From Echinostoma caproni (taxonomy: Eukaryota > Platyhelminthes > Trematoda > Plagiorchiida > Echinostomatidae): a DNA stretch of 41,724 nucleotides. Location of the stretch: assembly GCA_900618425.1 (NCBI GenBank), contig UZAN01040722.1:29792-71515 (forward strand), written 5' to 3'. The notes below the pieces were generated by a model that made no database searches, was not told the DNA's origin, and saw only the letters and a list, made by a program, of their open reading frames with translations. This document shows positions 10,831-20,935 of this stretch, piece after piece (position 1 is the stretch's first letter; every line of letters starts with the position of its first letter). The position numbers were made by a program, and so were the translations under genes.

Positions 10831-12621
10831 GTAAGTGCGAAGTGAACTTTAGCGGGGAAGTGGGAGTGAATGCAAGAGAAACGCAGCGTATGAATGTGTG
10901 AATTAACAACTGCATCTATGAATAGGTTGTGAAGGCATTGTTATTGTTATAAACCCGGTTCAATCAGTAAAGTGTGCCTAGGAAAACTCTGATCACTCTT
11001 TGAGGTTCCCAGTGAAATGTGATTGGTGAGCTCACTTGAGGTAACAATCGTTGAAATGGTACAGAAAAATTGGTGGCTCAAAACGCTGCAGTGTTCATTC
11101 AAAGTGGAAAGCTGAGGCGTAAAAATACAGCCAAAGGTTTATTTTTTTCCTGATCAAGTAGAATTGCGAATTTATGTCCGACGTCCATTTGGTTAAACGA
11201 AAGCCACGATATTAACGTTATCTGACCTGATGCAATAACTAAGACCTATGTTATATCATAACCAAGGATATTTGAGAACCCTTTACAGTTGCCTAATCCA
11301 TCTTAGGAATCATTTAAAGATCATTATTTTCGAACTCAAGCACAACGGGTAGTTAATCCGACGCACTGACTACTTGGGCTATCTTGTTTGGCTCTTGAAG
11401 CTTGCTAGATATTAACACTTCCTCACAGTACGCTTTTTCATTACTTCAGTTGAAAATGACAGAGCATTTGACTCCTTGATACAAGACTTGACGAACAGCC
11501 TTTAAAAAACAAACCAAATCTCACAAATCATTCCATTCACAAACAAGTCAAACAGTTTGCCCCAGAAACAAAAGTGTTGGGAAATTTGTAAGCAACAAGC
11601 TTGGAATTGCTGAAATGTTGGTCTCACATGCAGATTTATAGGATTTATCTTTTTTGTTAAACGTGGGTTTTTCAAGTAGAATCAACGAACCGGACACTGA
11701 AAAGCGTTGAAGGCACAGCCTTTTTATTCACCTTGTAACAAATGACAAGCAATGCACATCACTAGCATTCATGGGGCTGATAAAGGTTATCGGTTCGCAG
11801 GAAGCGGTCAAATTATTGAACCGGAATTAGTTGAATCATTCGGTCAGTTAGTCAGCATAAGGCCAACAAGAAGGAGTTGGATGTGAAATAGAATATTGTG
11901 ACCATCGTCATTGCCGTTCTTAGATTATCACATCCGTTTCAACAAACTAACTCCTAATTATTTACTCGTATGGATGTGTAATTTGAATGAGTAGAAAAGC
12001 ACCTTTATGATTATCTTAAAGTAATATACCAAAACAAAATGACAGTTTTCATTAGTCCTGACTTTCGTGCAATGTGACGCTGGTAAAGGTGCGTATAATC
12101 GACCATCGTGAACTCCAGCTATCTTAACCCAATCGACGAGGTTTTCCTAAGGAAGCGTAATGTTGCATAAGTTACGTGCTAAAATTGTGATGCTCGTCAT
12201 ATTCACTAAACGGTTGTTTGAAAACGAGGGACAGAGAATACGCAGTGTGCTTTCAGCGATAAGTGAAATTACGGTTGTTCGTAATAGACGTGAATTCATC
12301 TTAATTTTAACTTTTAGTTTTATTTTCGCATAAGGTATTCTCATTCGTGCTAAAAATGGTTCATGTCATGCAAGTCACTTTTTTGCGGGGAAGGGGGCAT
12401 TTTCAGTAACACTGTGTGCATTTTTCTCAGTAGATAAACCACAATCAGATCACAAATGGGTGAAAGATATACAAAAGTGACCACAGACCGGGAAAAATGA
12501 GTCCTGTGTATCTGGGCTTGGTTGAATATCCTATAGAGAGTGTAGCCATTAATATGGTATATACAAAAATGCTCGTCCTTGAACAAAATACCTCCAGCCG
12601 AATTTGACTTGTGTCGTTCTC

Positions 12622-12640
12622 CTGCTGCTGCTGTTGCTGC
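12622..12640. repeat. Short imperfect CTG repeat
   Basis: Six CTG/TTG units in a row. On the other strand it gives the polyglutamine run of a short minus-strand open frame, which I do not regard as a gene. Confidence 0.75.
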
Positions 12641-13327
12641 TTTGGATACTTCTCAGCACGGATTGTATTGTCCCACAGCATAAATTTACCGCTTATTTTC
12701 CAGATTGCAAGGGGCTTAATGATTAAGTCAGTGAAAAATATTCTCAATTACACTTTCGTGTTATGACCAATCGAGTGACTTTTGTTTCTAGTCAATACGG
12801 TCATAAGCATTAACACAACACGATTGTGCCAATGAGTCAACTGTCAATATGGATGACCTCCGTTTAAGATCAGTTACTAATTGACGGTCATACAAACATG
12901 ACCTAAACACTTCAGTTACTGTCCGAGCAAAAATGATGTATAGAGACTGTTGGAAAGGTCACTCAACAATAGCCAATGAGGGCCAAAATATCTAGGGTAG
13001 CTAGGGTATTGGCGAATCGTCTTGCTGATAATCTGGAGGAAATTAGTGATCCTATTTCAGATTATTTGGCTTCAATTTGACCCTGTCACCAAAATGAGCA
13101 GATAATTAGAACGTTTGCATCACCACTACCACTAGTAGAGAGAACTTAATCTTGAACAGATGGAAAAATAAATAGTTTTTTATTCAAAATAATTTTAGTG
13201 ATTGAAACAAATGGCTCGAAAATACAGGATCATGTGTTAAAATCTGACCACAGCTTCGTGATAAGATCATTGCGTAAACGGAATACCTGATATTTAAATG
13301 CGATGGAAATGTTTATGATAACCAACA

Positions 13328-13390
13328 AAGAGCACTGGACAGCTGTTTCGTCCTGTTTAGGACTCATCAGCAGTGCGTACTTTTTGTGTC
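13328..13390 (-). ncRNA. Type I hammerhead self-cleaving ribozyme
   Basis: All conserved parts are present on the minus strand, in the right order. Stem I 5' arm GCACTG (13371-13376) is followed by the core CTGATGA (13364-13370), stem II GTCC/GGAC (13350-13353 with 13360-13363, loop of six), the core GAAA (13346-13349), a short stem III closed by AGCT (13341-13344), the cleavage triplet GTC (13338-13340), and the stem I 3' arm CAGTGC (13332-13337). The stem I arms are perfectly complementary, and beyond a small internal bulge AAAG and CTTT extend the helix. Cleavage is predicted after the C at 13338. The two-base-pair stem III is typical of the hammerheads in schistosome Sm-alpha SINEs. No core base is missing, so activity is expected, but it is untested. 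Confidence 0.9.
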
Positions 13391-13423
13391 CCTGTCAGGA
13401 CTGGAACCGCAATCAGTCGGGTC

Positions 13424-13451
13424 GGGACTTCGAACCCTTACCCCTGAGCTA
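13424..13451 (-). promoter_or_regulatory. RNA polymerase III type 2 promoter boxes of the hammerhead SINE
   Basis: On the minus strand TAGCTCAGGGGT (13440-13451) is a near-perfect box A, and GGTTCGAAGTCCC (13424-13436) is a box B with one extra base. Only three bases separate them, far closer than in a normal tRNA gene, so either part of a tRNA-like head has been lost or the boxes work in a compressed form. Confidence 0.6.
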
Positions 13452-13682
13452 CACAGTCGACGGTTATCACCTTGTGCGAAGACAATCAAGAGTGCCTGAT
13501 GCCTCTGAACAACCGAATGGGCTAATCCAAGCTTGATACTCCAAATCAGAATACCTGGTAATTCGTATCTGCTAAAAGCATCAAGTTGCATAACACTGAG
13601 TGTGGTTTATTCAAAAAGATGAAGAAAAGTTACTTCGAATCTATACGATCCCGCAGAGGCCATAGACTGCGTACTTTTTGTT

Positions 13683-15565
13683 TTTATGTGTATATCATCC
13701 CTTGAGATGTCATTTATTCTTCAATATTTTGAGGTTTTTCTTGTGGTCAAAAGCTGACAGAAAAAACGTTTTTTATCGAATTACTCAGTCGAGGCAGTCG
13801 ATATCACCCGTGCTGCACAGGGATTCGGGCTCCGATGATAAACAGTTTGATTTGCGGCAGAGCCATGAACACTGCATGCACTAATGAAGAGTTTCACTCA
13901 GTACCGAATACTAGTTACCCAGTACTATTTGTCGATCAGTGCACGCAAATCATATGAAAACTAAAAAGCAATACTGAATTCATCCACGTGAATTTTGAGC
14001 ACACGCCGTAGTGTATTGTGACATAGCCTCCCTCTGAAATGTGTGAACATCACTAACAATTGGGACACCGAAACGAGGTTAGTAAAGCAAAATTATGCGT
14101 GTGTTATTATGAGTTTTATTCGATAGTCTGGAAGAGAAGTTTTCAGATGAGCATAACACGCTAGATATTTTGACAAGAAATCCGTTTACCACGTTTTCTT
14201 TTTGCATCCCGGCCAATAAACACTGAGGAATACGATGTGAATCTGACCTTTTAGTTTCTACTGACTTTCTTCTTACTGGGGTCGTTGAATATATCATAGT
14301 GCTTAGCATTCGTTTCCGAGTTGATGAAAAACGTACTTCTTGGGACTGTCACCGCAGTACTCACCAATAGCGAGTTAGTCATGGTTGGTTGTATTCAATG
14401 GGTTGAGCTCATGAAAACAGATGATCCGAGGTCGTGTATTCCCTCCAAACGTACACACATCGCCACCCATCTTCCCTCCTCTTGATGAAAAGTAGTTGTG
14501 CGTTTGTATCCTAGATACGTGAAAAAGGGAGGGAAAACTCTTTTGTTGTTAATAATTTAACGTACTGTGTACTAAACAGTCGTGCAAAGGTGATATTCGA
14601 GTACAAAGCCAATGAAAATGCTGGATTCAGTGTGCGGCAAATTTTTAGCTCACAAACCTAACATCGGTAATGTCAACACAATCCAGACTCGTAAATTGTG
14701 TTTTTGGTCGAAGTGTATTGCCCATGTAAAAGTATTACTGACTGTAAACTAAAAGCCTTTGATAGCTCAGTCATAGTATAATTGTAGTAAATGAGAGACC
14801 CAGTGCACTGATTCATTACCATGAGACATCGATTTTCTTCCAGTAACCACGTAAATCAACGATACCAATTTGAACAATCAGTCTTATGCATTGGTCTTGA
14901 GTATATGTACATTACGCGTGTGTCTTAGAGAATAGAAACCCTGGTGAAACTGTCGGAACCTCGAGATTGCAATTTTACAGTCCTTGCATTGCATAACAAA
15001 TCGAACACCTCTCGTTGCGGGTTATTATTAATGCGAGTGTACGTACTACCCGATATCGTTTCTCATCAGTTTGTTCCCATTGCGGTTAAATTGAATAAGA
15101 CTGATGAATCAGTTCACTCCAACGTGTGAGAGCGTTTGTTATCGCGATCTCGATTTTACACGCACTGCCTGCTATATTACTCTGTCAGTGGAATGCTAAC
15201 GGCAACTATGTGGCTTTCATGTGAACTATTTTCAACTTTTAGAATAGGTCACCTGCCAGAGTAAGCAGCTCTCATTAAAAATAAAGGTACTGAACAATTG
15301 CGTGCGAAAGATTATCCATGGTCAAAGATTCACTGTTCTCAATTCAGCCACAATAACTTGTGAGTGGAAAATTAATTTAAGCGTGCCAGATACTTCAAGA
15401 TGGGAAAGGTTTGAGTAATAGTTTCCTGCTGCACTGCAAACAAAATTTCGATTTTTTCATTCTTTACGTATTTGATTAGAGAGGAGATGGATAGTACAGA
15501 ATTTCTAGAGATTTTGTTCGATATTGACTGAATCGATCACATAAATGTGGCACAAGGGAGGCACA
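13683..15565. other. Intronic stretch with no recognised gene
   Basis: No element or exon supported. On the minus strand a 45-codon frame starts with an ATG near 14380 and contains a GTGAGT after six codons, but nothing else supports a gene there. Confidence 0.45.
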
Positions 15566-16110
15566 AATGAGAGCTCAAGCGGGCATTGTGTAAAACGTTT
15601 CCTGCCGCACAGCTTTGGTTGATACCGTATACCCAAGGACTACGTTTAGACAATCGAAAACAGAACCAGCCGAACAATTCTGCTTCACATATCGTCTAAC
15701 AGTTCAACTGCAGTTGCGGTGGCACTTACATCGGCAGAACGAATCGGCCCCTGGCACAGTGGAATTCTGAACACATTTCCAAGTGGTTGGTACAATCGAT
15801 GATGCAACAAAGTCTTACAGGTCAAACTGATAAGAGAAATCCAGGGCCATCAGTCGCAAAACATTTCACTGCAACTGGACACATCGTTGACCCAGAACGT
15901 CGTTCAAGCCGTTATTACGTAACATGAACCCCAGGATTTTGGCGTTTAGCGAGGCGATGCTAATCAAGTTACGTAACCCAATATTGTGTGCACAAAAGTT
16001 TCTTGCACAATCAGTCAGACTGCCATGGACTTGATTTCCCACCCCACCCTCTCCCCCGCTTCCCTGACTATTGTCCGTTTTATCACTGTAGTTATCAAAC
16101 TTGTTTGTAT
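15566..16110 (+). mobile_element. Penelope-like element B, endonuclease remnant and 3' end
   Basis: After joining small frame changes the plus strand reads TFPAAQLWLI (near 15600-15630), then FNCSCGGTYIGRTNRPL (near 15703-15752), EHISKWLV (near 15770-15793), PSVAKHFTATGHIVDPERRS (near 15850-15908) and LAFSEAMLIKLRNPILCAQK (near 15938-15998). This is a GIY-YIG endonuclease: the CSCGGTYIGRT block holds the YIG half and the catalytic arginine region, and the SEAMLIKL...NP.LC.QK block is the conserved C-terminal tail. The reverse transcriptase is absent, so the copy is 5'-truncated. Pyrimidine-rich sequence after about 16020 looks like the element's 3' untranslated region. Confidence 0.8.
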
Positions 16111-16692
16111 AAATACCAAATTGTTCTACGTTGTAGCGACTAAAGAGAATAAAAGAAATGCTAACATCTCGCAGTATTTGTCTTCTATCGGTTCTAACGA
16201 ATTGGATAAAGGGGACCAAATGTTACAAATGAGAGAGTTTGGACCATATTCCAAAAGAATCATTTCAAGGTCGGAGTTTGTAACTTATTTTGAGAGACTT
16301 CATGGAACCTGAAAAATAAACTCTTAGCCCGGAAGATGAACGCATTAACACATAAATCGGGATCGTATTGGTTCTGTTATCATTTAAAAATTGAACTACA
16401 TTATAAACATGGTAATTGTTGGGCAAATTTTCATACAAAACAATGCCGGAAACCGGTTGTCTTAATTATTAGAATAAATTTACTTTAGAAGCTGTTTTTA
16501 TTTCTAACCTGACATGAAATTTCAAAAGATCGTACAAAGAATACTATTGAGTTTCTGTTGCCACTTCCATCATGATACTGATGATTTGTATCAAGTTCCA
16601 GTTCAACTCACCAAGCAGCTTCTGTCTTATCCCACCAACTGCGTGTGTTAAGATTATTTGTGCGCTTAATTTGCTTATGTTTTGCCGATGAC
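16111..16692. other. Spacer between two Penelope-like remnants
   Basis: Probably the 3' untranslated region of element B at first, then unassigned sequence. A plus-strand frame stays open to 16312 but carries no motif. Confidence 0.4.
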
Positions 16693-17330
16693 AGCGTGAA
16701 ACTGCCAGCACTCTGTACATCCAAACATAAAGTTCACTTTAAAGATCAAAGAGAATGAACAGATCGCGTTTCTGGACGTTCTACTAAGTCGTCGATCAGA
16801 TCGGAAAATCCGGCACACCATCCACAGAAAGTCATCGTGAAATATTCTGTATATCCACTGAAAAGACTGTGCCATTGGAAAGAAAACAAACCTGATTCAG
16901 GACCTAGCTACCAGAGAGCGGCGAATAAGTAATGATGATTCCATTGTGAGCAAATTGTGATTGGTCCGAGAGGTTTTCCTTCAAAACCTATACCCAGAAG
17001 GATTCCTGGACAACATTTTGATACGTCACCGGTTGCCAAATAAGATCACTACGGTTGGGAAGAAACCGGTTTACAAACTACTACGTTTTAAGGGCGACAC
17101 AGATGCCGAGATGGTGACATTTAAACTGAGTTCAGTTGTGGAAAAAGGATCCCTCGCAGTAAAACTTCGTATTGTATTCATCGCCAGACCACTTTGGCTC
17201 TTTCAACTCAAAGATAAATTGCCTGTTTCTTCGGTCTGTTTCTGTATATACTTGTTTACTTGCTCCTGTAGAACAAGTTATATTGCCCGCACGAGCAGAC
17301 GTTTGTTTGGACGAGTCCGGTAGCACCCCT
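16693..17330 (+). mobile_element. Penelope-like element C, reverse transcriptase C-terminus and truncated endonuclease
   Basis: The plus strand reads SVHPNIKFTLKIKENEQIAF and FLDVLLSRRSDRKIRHTIHR (16709-16815), then after frame changes FLQNLYPEGFLDNIL (16976-17020), LRFKGDTDAEMVTFKL (near 17080-17128), and CSCRTSYIARTSRRLFGR (near 17263-17317). The order is palm/thumb, the connecting KGD block, then the start of the GIY-YIG domain (SYIARTSRRL, where the usual SYIGRT has lost its glycine). The domain breaks off abruptly near 17325. Elements B, C and D share the CSC...YIGRT style of nuclease, while A has the VVYAIP...YVGDT style, so at least two Penelope-like lineages have been active here. Confidence 0.8.
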
Positions 17331-18183
17331 GGGCCTGGCTGAATAGTAGAGTGATTAAGACCATCAACAGTTCAATCTTTTCACACCTAGTGGAATCAAA
17401 TGAAATGGTTGATGTGACCGAGGTGTTTTGATTCATCTACTTACTTTGCAGCCATTGATCTAAGGGGATTCGGAGTCGCATTCTGGCCATAGCGGAAGCG
17501 ATCGGAATCCACGTACACAGCCCCCCCCCCTGTGCTCCCCAAAAACATTGGGAAGAACACTCGGTTTACCATGACCAACGCCACACAACACAATCATCCC
17601 CCCCTTAATGATTTGAACCAATGCGTATGTGTGATGACTAAAGTGTGATCAACATCCGGCCATAGGGAAAGAATATTGATTATTTATTTTCCCTTTTATC
17701 ACATTTTCTCCCTCCTATCAAACTTTTTGACATCAATTATGGTTTATTAGCTTGTAGATGAATCACCGCAAACTAGCGTTTTCGCCACACGATGGTTTGT
17801 TCGGACATTCATGTAAGATCAAAAACATTTGAGAATTCACTATGTTAACTCGTTTCATGATTTGGTTTACAATCACTGTATAATGAGAACACGATACAAT
17901 TCCCTGCTGCGATCACACACACTATCATTTCAAGATCACGTGAACTAAAAAACAAGGAATTAACTCAATACAAGAACTGATCTTTTACCGTACGTTCGCA
18001 AACGAAATTCAAACGCAAAAATAGAAACTTCTGAAGTGCTCAAAAGAATTTAGAAATTTGTCTCGGTAATATTTATATTCCTTTCATTTGAATACGTATG
18101 TTCAACTATATTCCGTTCACTAATGTCTATAACATTGAAACAGTTTTATTAAATTAAACCTATTTTTAATAATCCAATTACAG
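17331..18183. other. Intron end, no gene; short poly-C tract
   Basis: Contains a run of ten C at 17521-17530 and pyrimidine-rich sequence to about 17760 that could be a degraded retroelement tail. The last 40 bases, ending CCAATTACAG, form the acceptor of the exon at 18184. Confidence 0.45.
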
Positions 18184-18235
18184 AGCCGTGGTTCTATTTA
18201 GTCCCCCAATGCTGGATCGATTCGCAGCCCTCTGG
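18184..18235 (+). CDS. GLT1D1: GLT1D1-like glycosyltransferase, internal mini-exon
   Basis: The acceptor TTACAG and a strong GTGAGT donor at 18236 enclose 52 bases. The first base completes the codon left open by the exon at 2125-2236, giving lysine. The remaining 17 codons read AVVLFSPPMLDRFAALW. In human GLT1D1, recalled from memory, the segment after LEEAR is FAVAFTESMKEMAQAQW. Length and pattern agree (A-V-x-x-F near the start, a helix, and a terminal tryptophan), and the position directly after the GGTD exon is exactly right. The other two frames contain an in-exon stop or give no match. The exon ends on a codon boundary. Together with the first exon it makes a consistent two-exon model despite a 15.9 kb intron. 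Confidence 0.75.
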
Positions 18236-18372
18236 GTGAGTCTCCCAAACTTTTGAACTATTAGCCTGGCTGAGCCTGTTATAACTTTCTGACAAAGTGC
18301 TGAGGATCCCGTTTGCGTAGCATTAGAATACTGAAGTCCTCTTTATGTATTGGCCTTTTTAAATTGATACTT

Positions 18373-18397
18373 TATATATATATTTATATATATATAT
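18373..18397. repeat. TA microsatellite
   Basis: Twelve or so TA units with one extra T in the middle. Confidence 0.85.
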
Positions 18398-18845
18398 GCT
18401 TCAACATTTTAATTGTATGAATATTTTGCTACTGCATTCCCACGGTAAATCAAGATCAGGGTGTGGATTTGTGCTGGAAGGTACTGTATATTTAGACCCG
18501 AGTTTGTTTTTGATTAAAACACATTATTGTTGTTCTATTAGTTCTCTTCAGCGTTTTATTTTCTTCAGTACAATTGATCATTTAGAAGCTTTTTATCTGA
18601 TAGGTTCTCAGGATCATGTGTCAACAGGTGTCCTAAACAGTGGCGTTCATGCCTTTGCTCAATTTCTTTGTAATCTCAGTCTACCGAATTGGAAGTCCAT
18701 TAGGTCTTCGTTAAAGTTGTCAGATTTCCTGTTATTTGACTGTCGAGGAGCATTCACTGACCAGTCACACCACTGCATGCGATTTTCATTTGTTCGGTAT
18801 GTTGTAAGAGATCCCTGGCTCCTGAGCGCAGAAATGATGAAATGA
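18396..18845 (+). CDS. Longest unexplained open frame, 149 codons, function unknown
   Basis: An ATG directly after a TA microsatellite opens 149 codons ending at TGA. The product is rich in Phe, Leu, Ser, His and Cys and shows no motif I recognise. No clear signal peptide, repeat or catalytic pattern is visible. In a window of this size and composition one frame of this length is expected about once by chance, so the length alone is not evidence. It lies in a GLT1D1 intron on the same strand. Confidence 0.12.
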   Translation: MLQHFNCMNILLLHSHGKSRSGCGFVLEGTVYLDPSLFLIKTHYCCSISSLQRFIFFSTIDHLEAFYLIGSQDHVSTGVLNSGVHAFAQFLCNLSLPNWKSIRSSLKLSDFLLFDCRGAFTDQSHHCMRFSFVRYVVRDPWLLSAEMMK

Positions 18846-18981
18846 TCATCTCGTATCCACTTTCATCAGCATTGTTCGTGGCACGCAAATTTCCCGCTGA
18901 AGTGGGCATGGTTAGACGCTAGCAACATGTTAGCAAACGAGTTACGCTGAATCGTGTATAGAAAAGATTAAAAACGGTCTA

Positions 18982-19042
18982 AGTGGCTGTCCGATGATCG
19001 AGTTTTAACTGTTCTTCCAGTGAGGTCACGAGTTTGATAGTC
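18982..19042 (+). other. tRNA-like module, possible SINE head
   Basis: AGTGGCTGTCCGATG is box A-like and CGAGTTTGATAGTC is box B-like, with a spacing close to that of a tRNA gene. The phrase before box B (GAGGTCACGAGTTTGAT) resembles that at 9826-9842, suggesting a shared family. Confidence 0.35.
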
Positions 19043-19858
19043 GGTTTAATCGACTGACTAATGACAACCAAAACGGCTGAGACGATTGTATATTGCCTCC
19101 CAGTTCATGTTTTCTTTACTCTCATCATTACTTATCACCTAACCGGATTACATCCTCTGCTACTACAAGGATGCCCTTGATTATGGCATTTAAATGAATG
19201 GTATATCTCCAGAGCTTTGTTAATAGATGTTGTCAATAACCTGGTCTTCGAGTTTTCTTTTCCGAATATTTGTCTGATCTAAGACCAGAAAGTACACAAA
19301 CGTGACTCAAACCCCTTACACGTAGTAGAGTAGGCTGCATTCGTTAACCAGACAAACTGTGTAATCGGATGTCATAGAGCGACCCCGTCCGCCACCCGTC
19401 TTACATCAGGGTCGGGGTAGAATTTAACGCAGGCAGGAGAGGAGCTATAGATAGTAGATCATGTGCCTCAAACACATGGTAGTAAAGTCCACACTTAGCT
19501 TGGCGTATGGAGCTTATCAATCTGAAAAAGTGCAAACAAATGAAGCTTCGCTCGGCCGGAAAAACAAATCTGGCTCCGTGAGTTTACAGAGATTTTCGCA
19601 TGTCCGTTTTCCGTAATCGGTCGGGCAATTTTTATTGTTGTGTCGAATAAGCTCCATCACAGAACTGCTTGTGAGGGACAGGTGGTCACCATTGAATTCC
19701 ATTTGTTGACTATTGTCGTTTCAGTATTTGACCCTTCGTATACATGACCTTCGAACAAATCTCCGGAGTCTACAGAAGAGTACCCCAAAAGCCTTGTAAT
19801 TTGTCTGAGTCTGTTTGAGAGACACTCGCATAGCCACTTGCATCCGTGGGAAGTCACG

Positions 19859-20075
19859 TTTTTCCTTTTTTTCTTTCTTTTTTTCATTTTGCTTCCTTTT
19901 TATTGAATATATACAAAGATACAACAATTTTTCAGGAAGGGGGAAGGGGCCAATCAGAGGGCTGCCATACAACACACAAATGAGGAAAGTCAGGCGGTGG
20001 TGGTGGGATTCGAACACTCGTCCTCCGGGGTGATAATTTGGTGACGTTACCACCGGGCCACCACCGCTCATATGT
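19859..20075 (-). mobile_element. tRNA-derived SINE with A-rich tail
   Basis: On the minus strand the element starts with a tRNA-like head (20067 down to 19994). Its ends GCGGTGGTGG and CCACCACCGC are perfectly complementary over ten bases, like an extended acceptor stem. Inside are TGGCCCGGTGGTAACG as a box A/D-arm and GTTCGAATCCC as an exact box B. A unique body follows, with AATAAA near 19900, and then an A-rich tail (T-rich on the plus strand, 19859-19886). Head, body and tail are in the standard SINE order. I could not find a clear target duplication. A plain tRNA gene is excluded because the T-arm does not pair well and a tail is attached. Confidence 0.8.
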
Positions 20076-20431
20076 TGGAGCCTTCTAGCAAACAATTACG
20101 AGCCGTGTACTTAGGGAAAGTTTTCGTATAGGAAATGCTCAGAAGCTGTTGCTTTCTTGTCCCATAGGGTTTTAACCCAAATTAACCAACTGACCGAACA
20201 GTGAGATACAAGAAACGTTGCATATAGTGTCGTATGTGAGGAAAATTACATAGTTTTATGCACTTTTATGGATGTCAAAGTGTGAAACATGCCAATGATT
20301 CATCAGGCCTGCACTTCAACAGTTGAGACACCAACGAAGTGATGCCTATTCTGATGGTAAAAATTGTGATCGGTATTCCAGTCGACCTTTTTAAAGGATT
20401 AACTTGAAAGGAAGTGAAGTTTGATGCACAG

Positions 20432-20491
20432 CTTGAGTATTTGGGGTATATGGCAAATATTGATTCTCAAGGAAATACGGGAATTCTCTTT
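20432..20491 (+). CDS. GLT1D1: Putative GLT1D1-like exon (SQG motif)
   Basis: After an acceptor at GCACAG the frame reads LEYLGYMANIDSQGNTGILF, in the phase required by the exon ending at 18235. Human GLT1D1, from memory, has the motif KVYVQSQG about ten residues after the tryptophan that ends the previous exon; here SQG comes after eleven. Two donors are possible: GTAAAT at 20492, which keeps the frame in phase with the exon at 27024, or a stronger GTAAGT at 20521, which would not. Only this frame is open. The match is short and the acceptor's pyrimidine tract is modest, so this remains a candidate. Confidence 0.35.
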
Positions 20492-20621
20492 GTAAATTAT
20501 GGATATGATCATACATTCAAGTAAGTTAAACTTGATGTCATTTTTGATCGACCGTTAGTGAACTTCATTGAGTGTTCTCTGAAGTGCAAGTGATCCTTTA
20601 GATCTCATCACTGTTTACCAG

Positions 20622-20809
20622 GCTCTGACATCATCTGCACACATTATTGTTTGTGGTCCCAGAAAGTTCCTCTTATGAAAACGAGAGAAAGGAAAAGACC
20701 GAGCACAGATTCCTGTGGACCCCACGGGCTAGATTTATTGGACTATGTGGCTACCAAGAAACCCGAACTAGTAAGGTATATTGTGAACGGAACTCTTCAA
20801 TCCAACCAG
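20622..20809 (+). other. Exon-like open segment, function unknown
   Basis: A good acceptor (CTGTTTACCAG) precedes 62 open codons, including STDSCGPHGLDLLDYVATKK and PELVRYIVNGTLQSNQ, before a GTAGAA donor; an internal GTAAGG at 20770 is another possible donor. Composition is protein-like, but I recognise no family and the segment does not fit GLT1D1. It could be an exon of a nested gene, a retroelement fragment, or chance. Confidence 0.2.
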
Positions 20810-20935
20810 GTAGAAAAACTCGGCCTCCGTAGTTGTAAATTTTTCGCAGTGGTGTTCTGTGATTCCCACCATAAAATGCTTCGAAAAAGTTTTGGTCGGT
20901 GATCAACTGCTTTTATCTGTTATCCTAGGATCAGA

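Larger units (their letters stand above)
9851..13319. other. Intronic stretch with no recognised gene
   Basis: AT-rich sequence with scattered short open frames. One stretch, 10752-10830, has an acceptor-like GGCAG, 26 open codons and a strong GTAAGT donor; it is listed separately as a weak exon candidate. Otherwise only a CTG microsatellite is notable. Confidence 0.5.
13328..13682 (-). mobile_element. Hammerhead SINE (Sm-alpha-like), with tRNA-type promoter boxes
   Basis: The ribozyme lies at the 3' end (low coordinates) of a repeat whose upstream part carries RNA polymerase III-type boxes at 13424-13451. The 14-base sequence TGCGTACTTTTTGT occurs at 13374-13387 and again at 13668-13681, 294 bases apart. 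This matches the roughly 300-base unit length expected for self-cleaving SINE monomers of this kind, so the element may run from the ribozyme to about 13682. At the upstream copy the ribozyme core is not recognisable, so at most one full unit remains. The upstream limit is therefore inferred. Alternatively the 14-base pair could be a target duplication around a different insert. Confidence 0.65.
2237..18183 (+). other. GLT1D1: Very long intron (about 15.9 kb) of the GLT1D1-like gene
   Basis: The interval joins the donor at 2237 to the acceptor at 18183. It holds a split Penelope-like element with an RTE inside it, a hammerhead SINE and two further Penelope-like remnants, each listed separately. 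The intron assignment depends on the two flanking exons belonging to one gene, supported by phase and by collinear similarity to GLT1D1. Confidence 0.65.
18236..20431 (+). other. GLT1D1: Intron between GLT1D1-like exons, with microsatellite and SINE
   Basis: Holds a TA microsatellite, an unexplained 150-codon frame, a tRNA-like module and a tRNA-derived SINE, each listed separately. Assigned as intron because the next plausible exon in matching phase is at 20432. Confidence 0.5.

Noticed and set aside
12445..12747. 100-codon minus-strand frame with polyglutamine
   Set aside because: The glutamine run is just the CTG microsatellite and the rest has no motif.
16686..16700. FADD phrase as a reverse transcriptase catalytic motif in element C
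   Set aside because: It is in a different frame from, and too close to, the following HPNIKFT block.
19994..20067. A functional tRNA gene
   Set aside because: The T-arm does not pair properly and the head continues into a SINE body with an A-rich tail.
19721..20095. 124-codon minus-strand frame
   Set aside because: It reads through the tRNA-derived SINE and its A-rich tail; the lysine-rich part is the tail translated.
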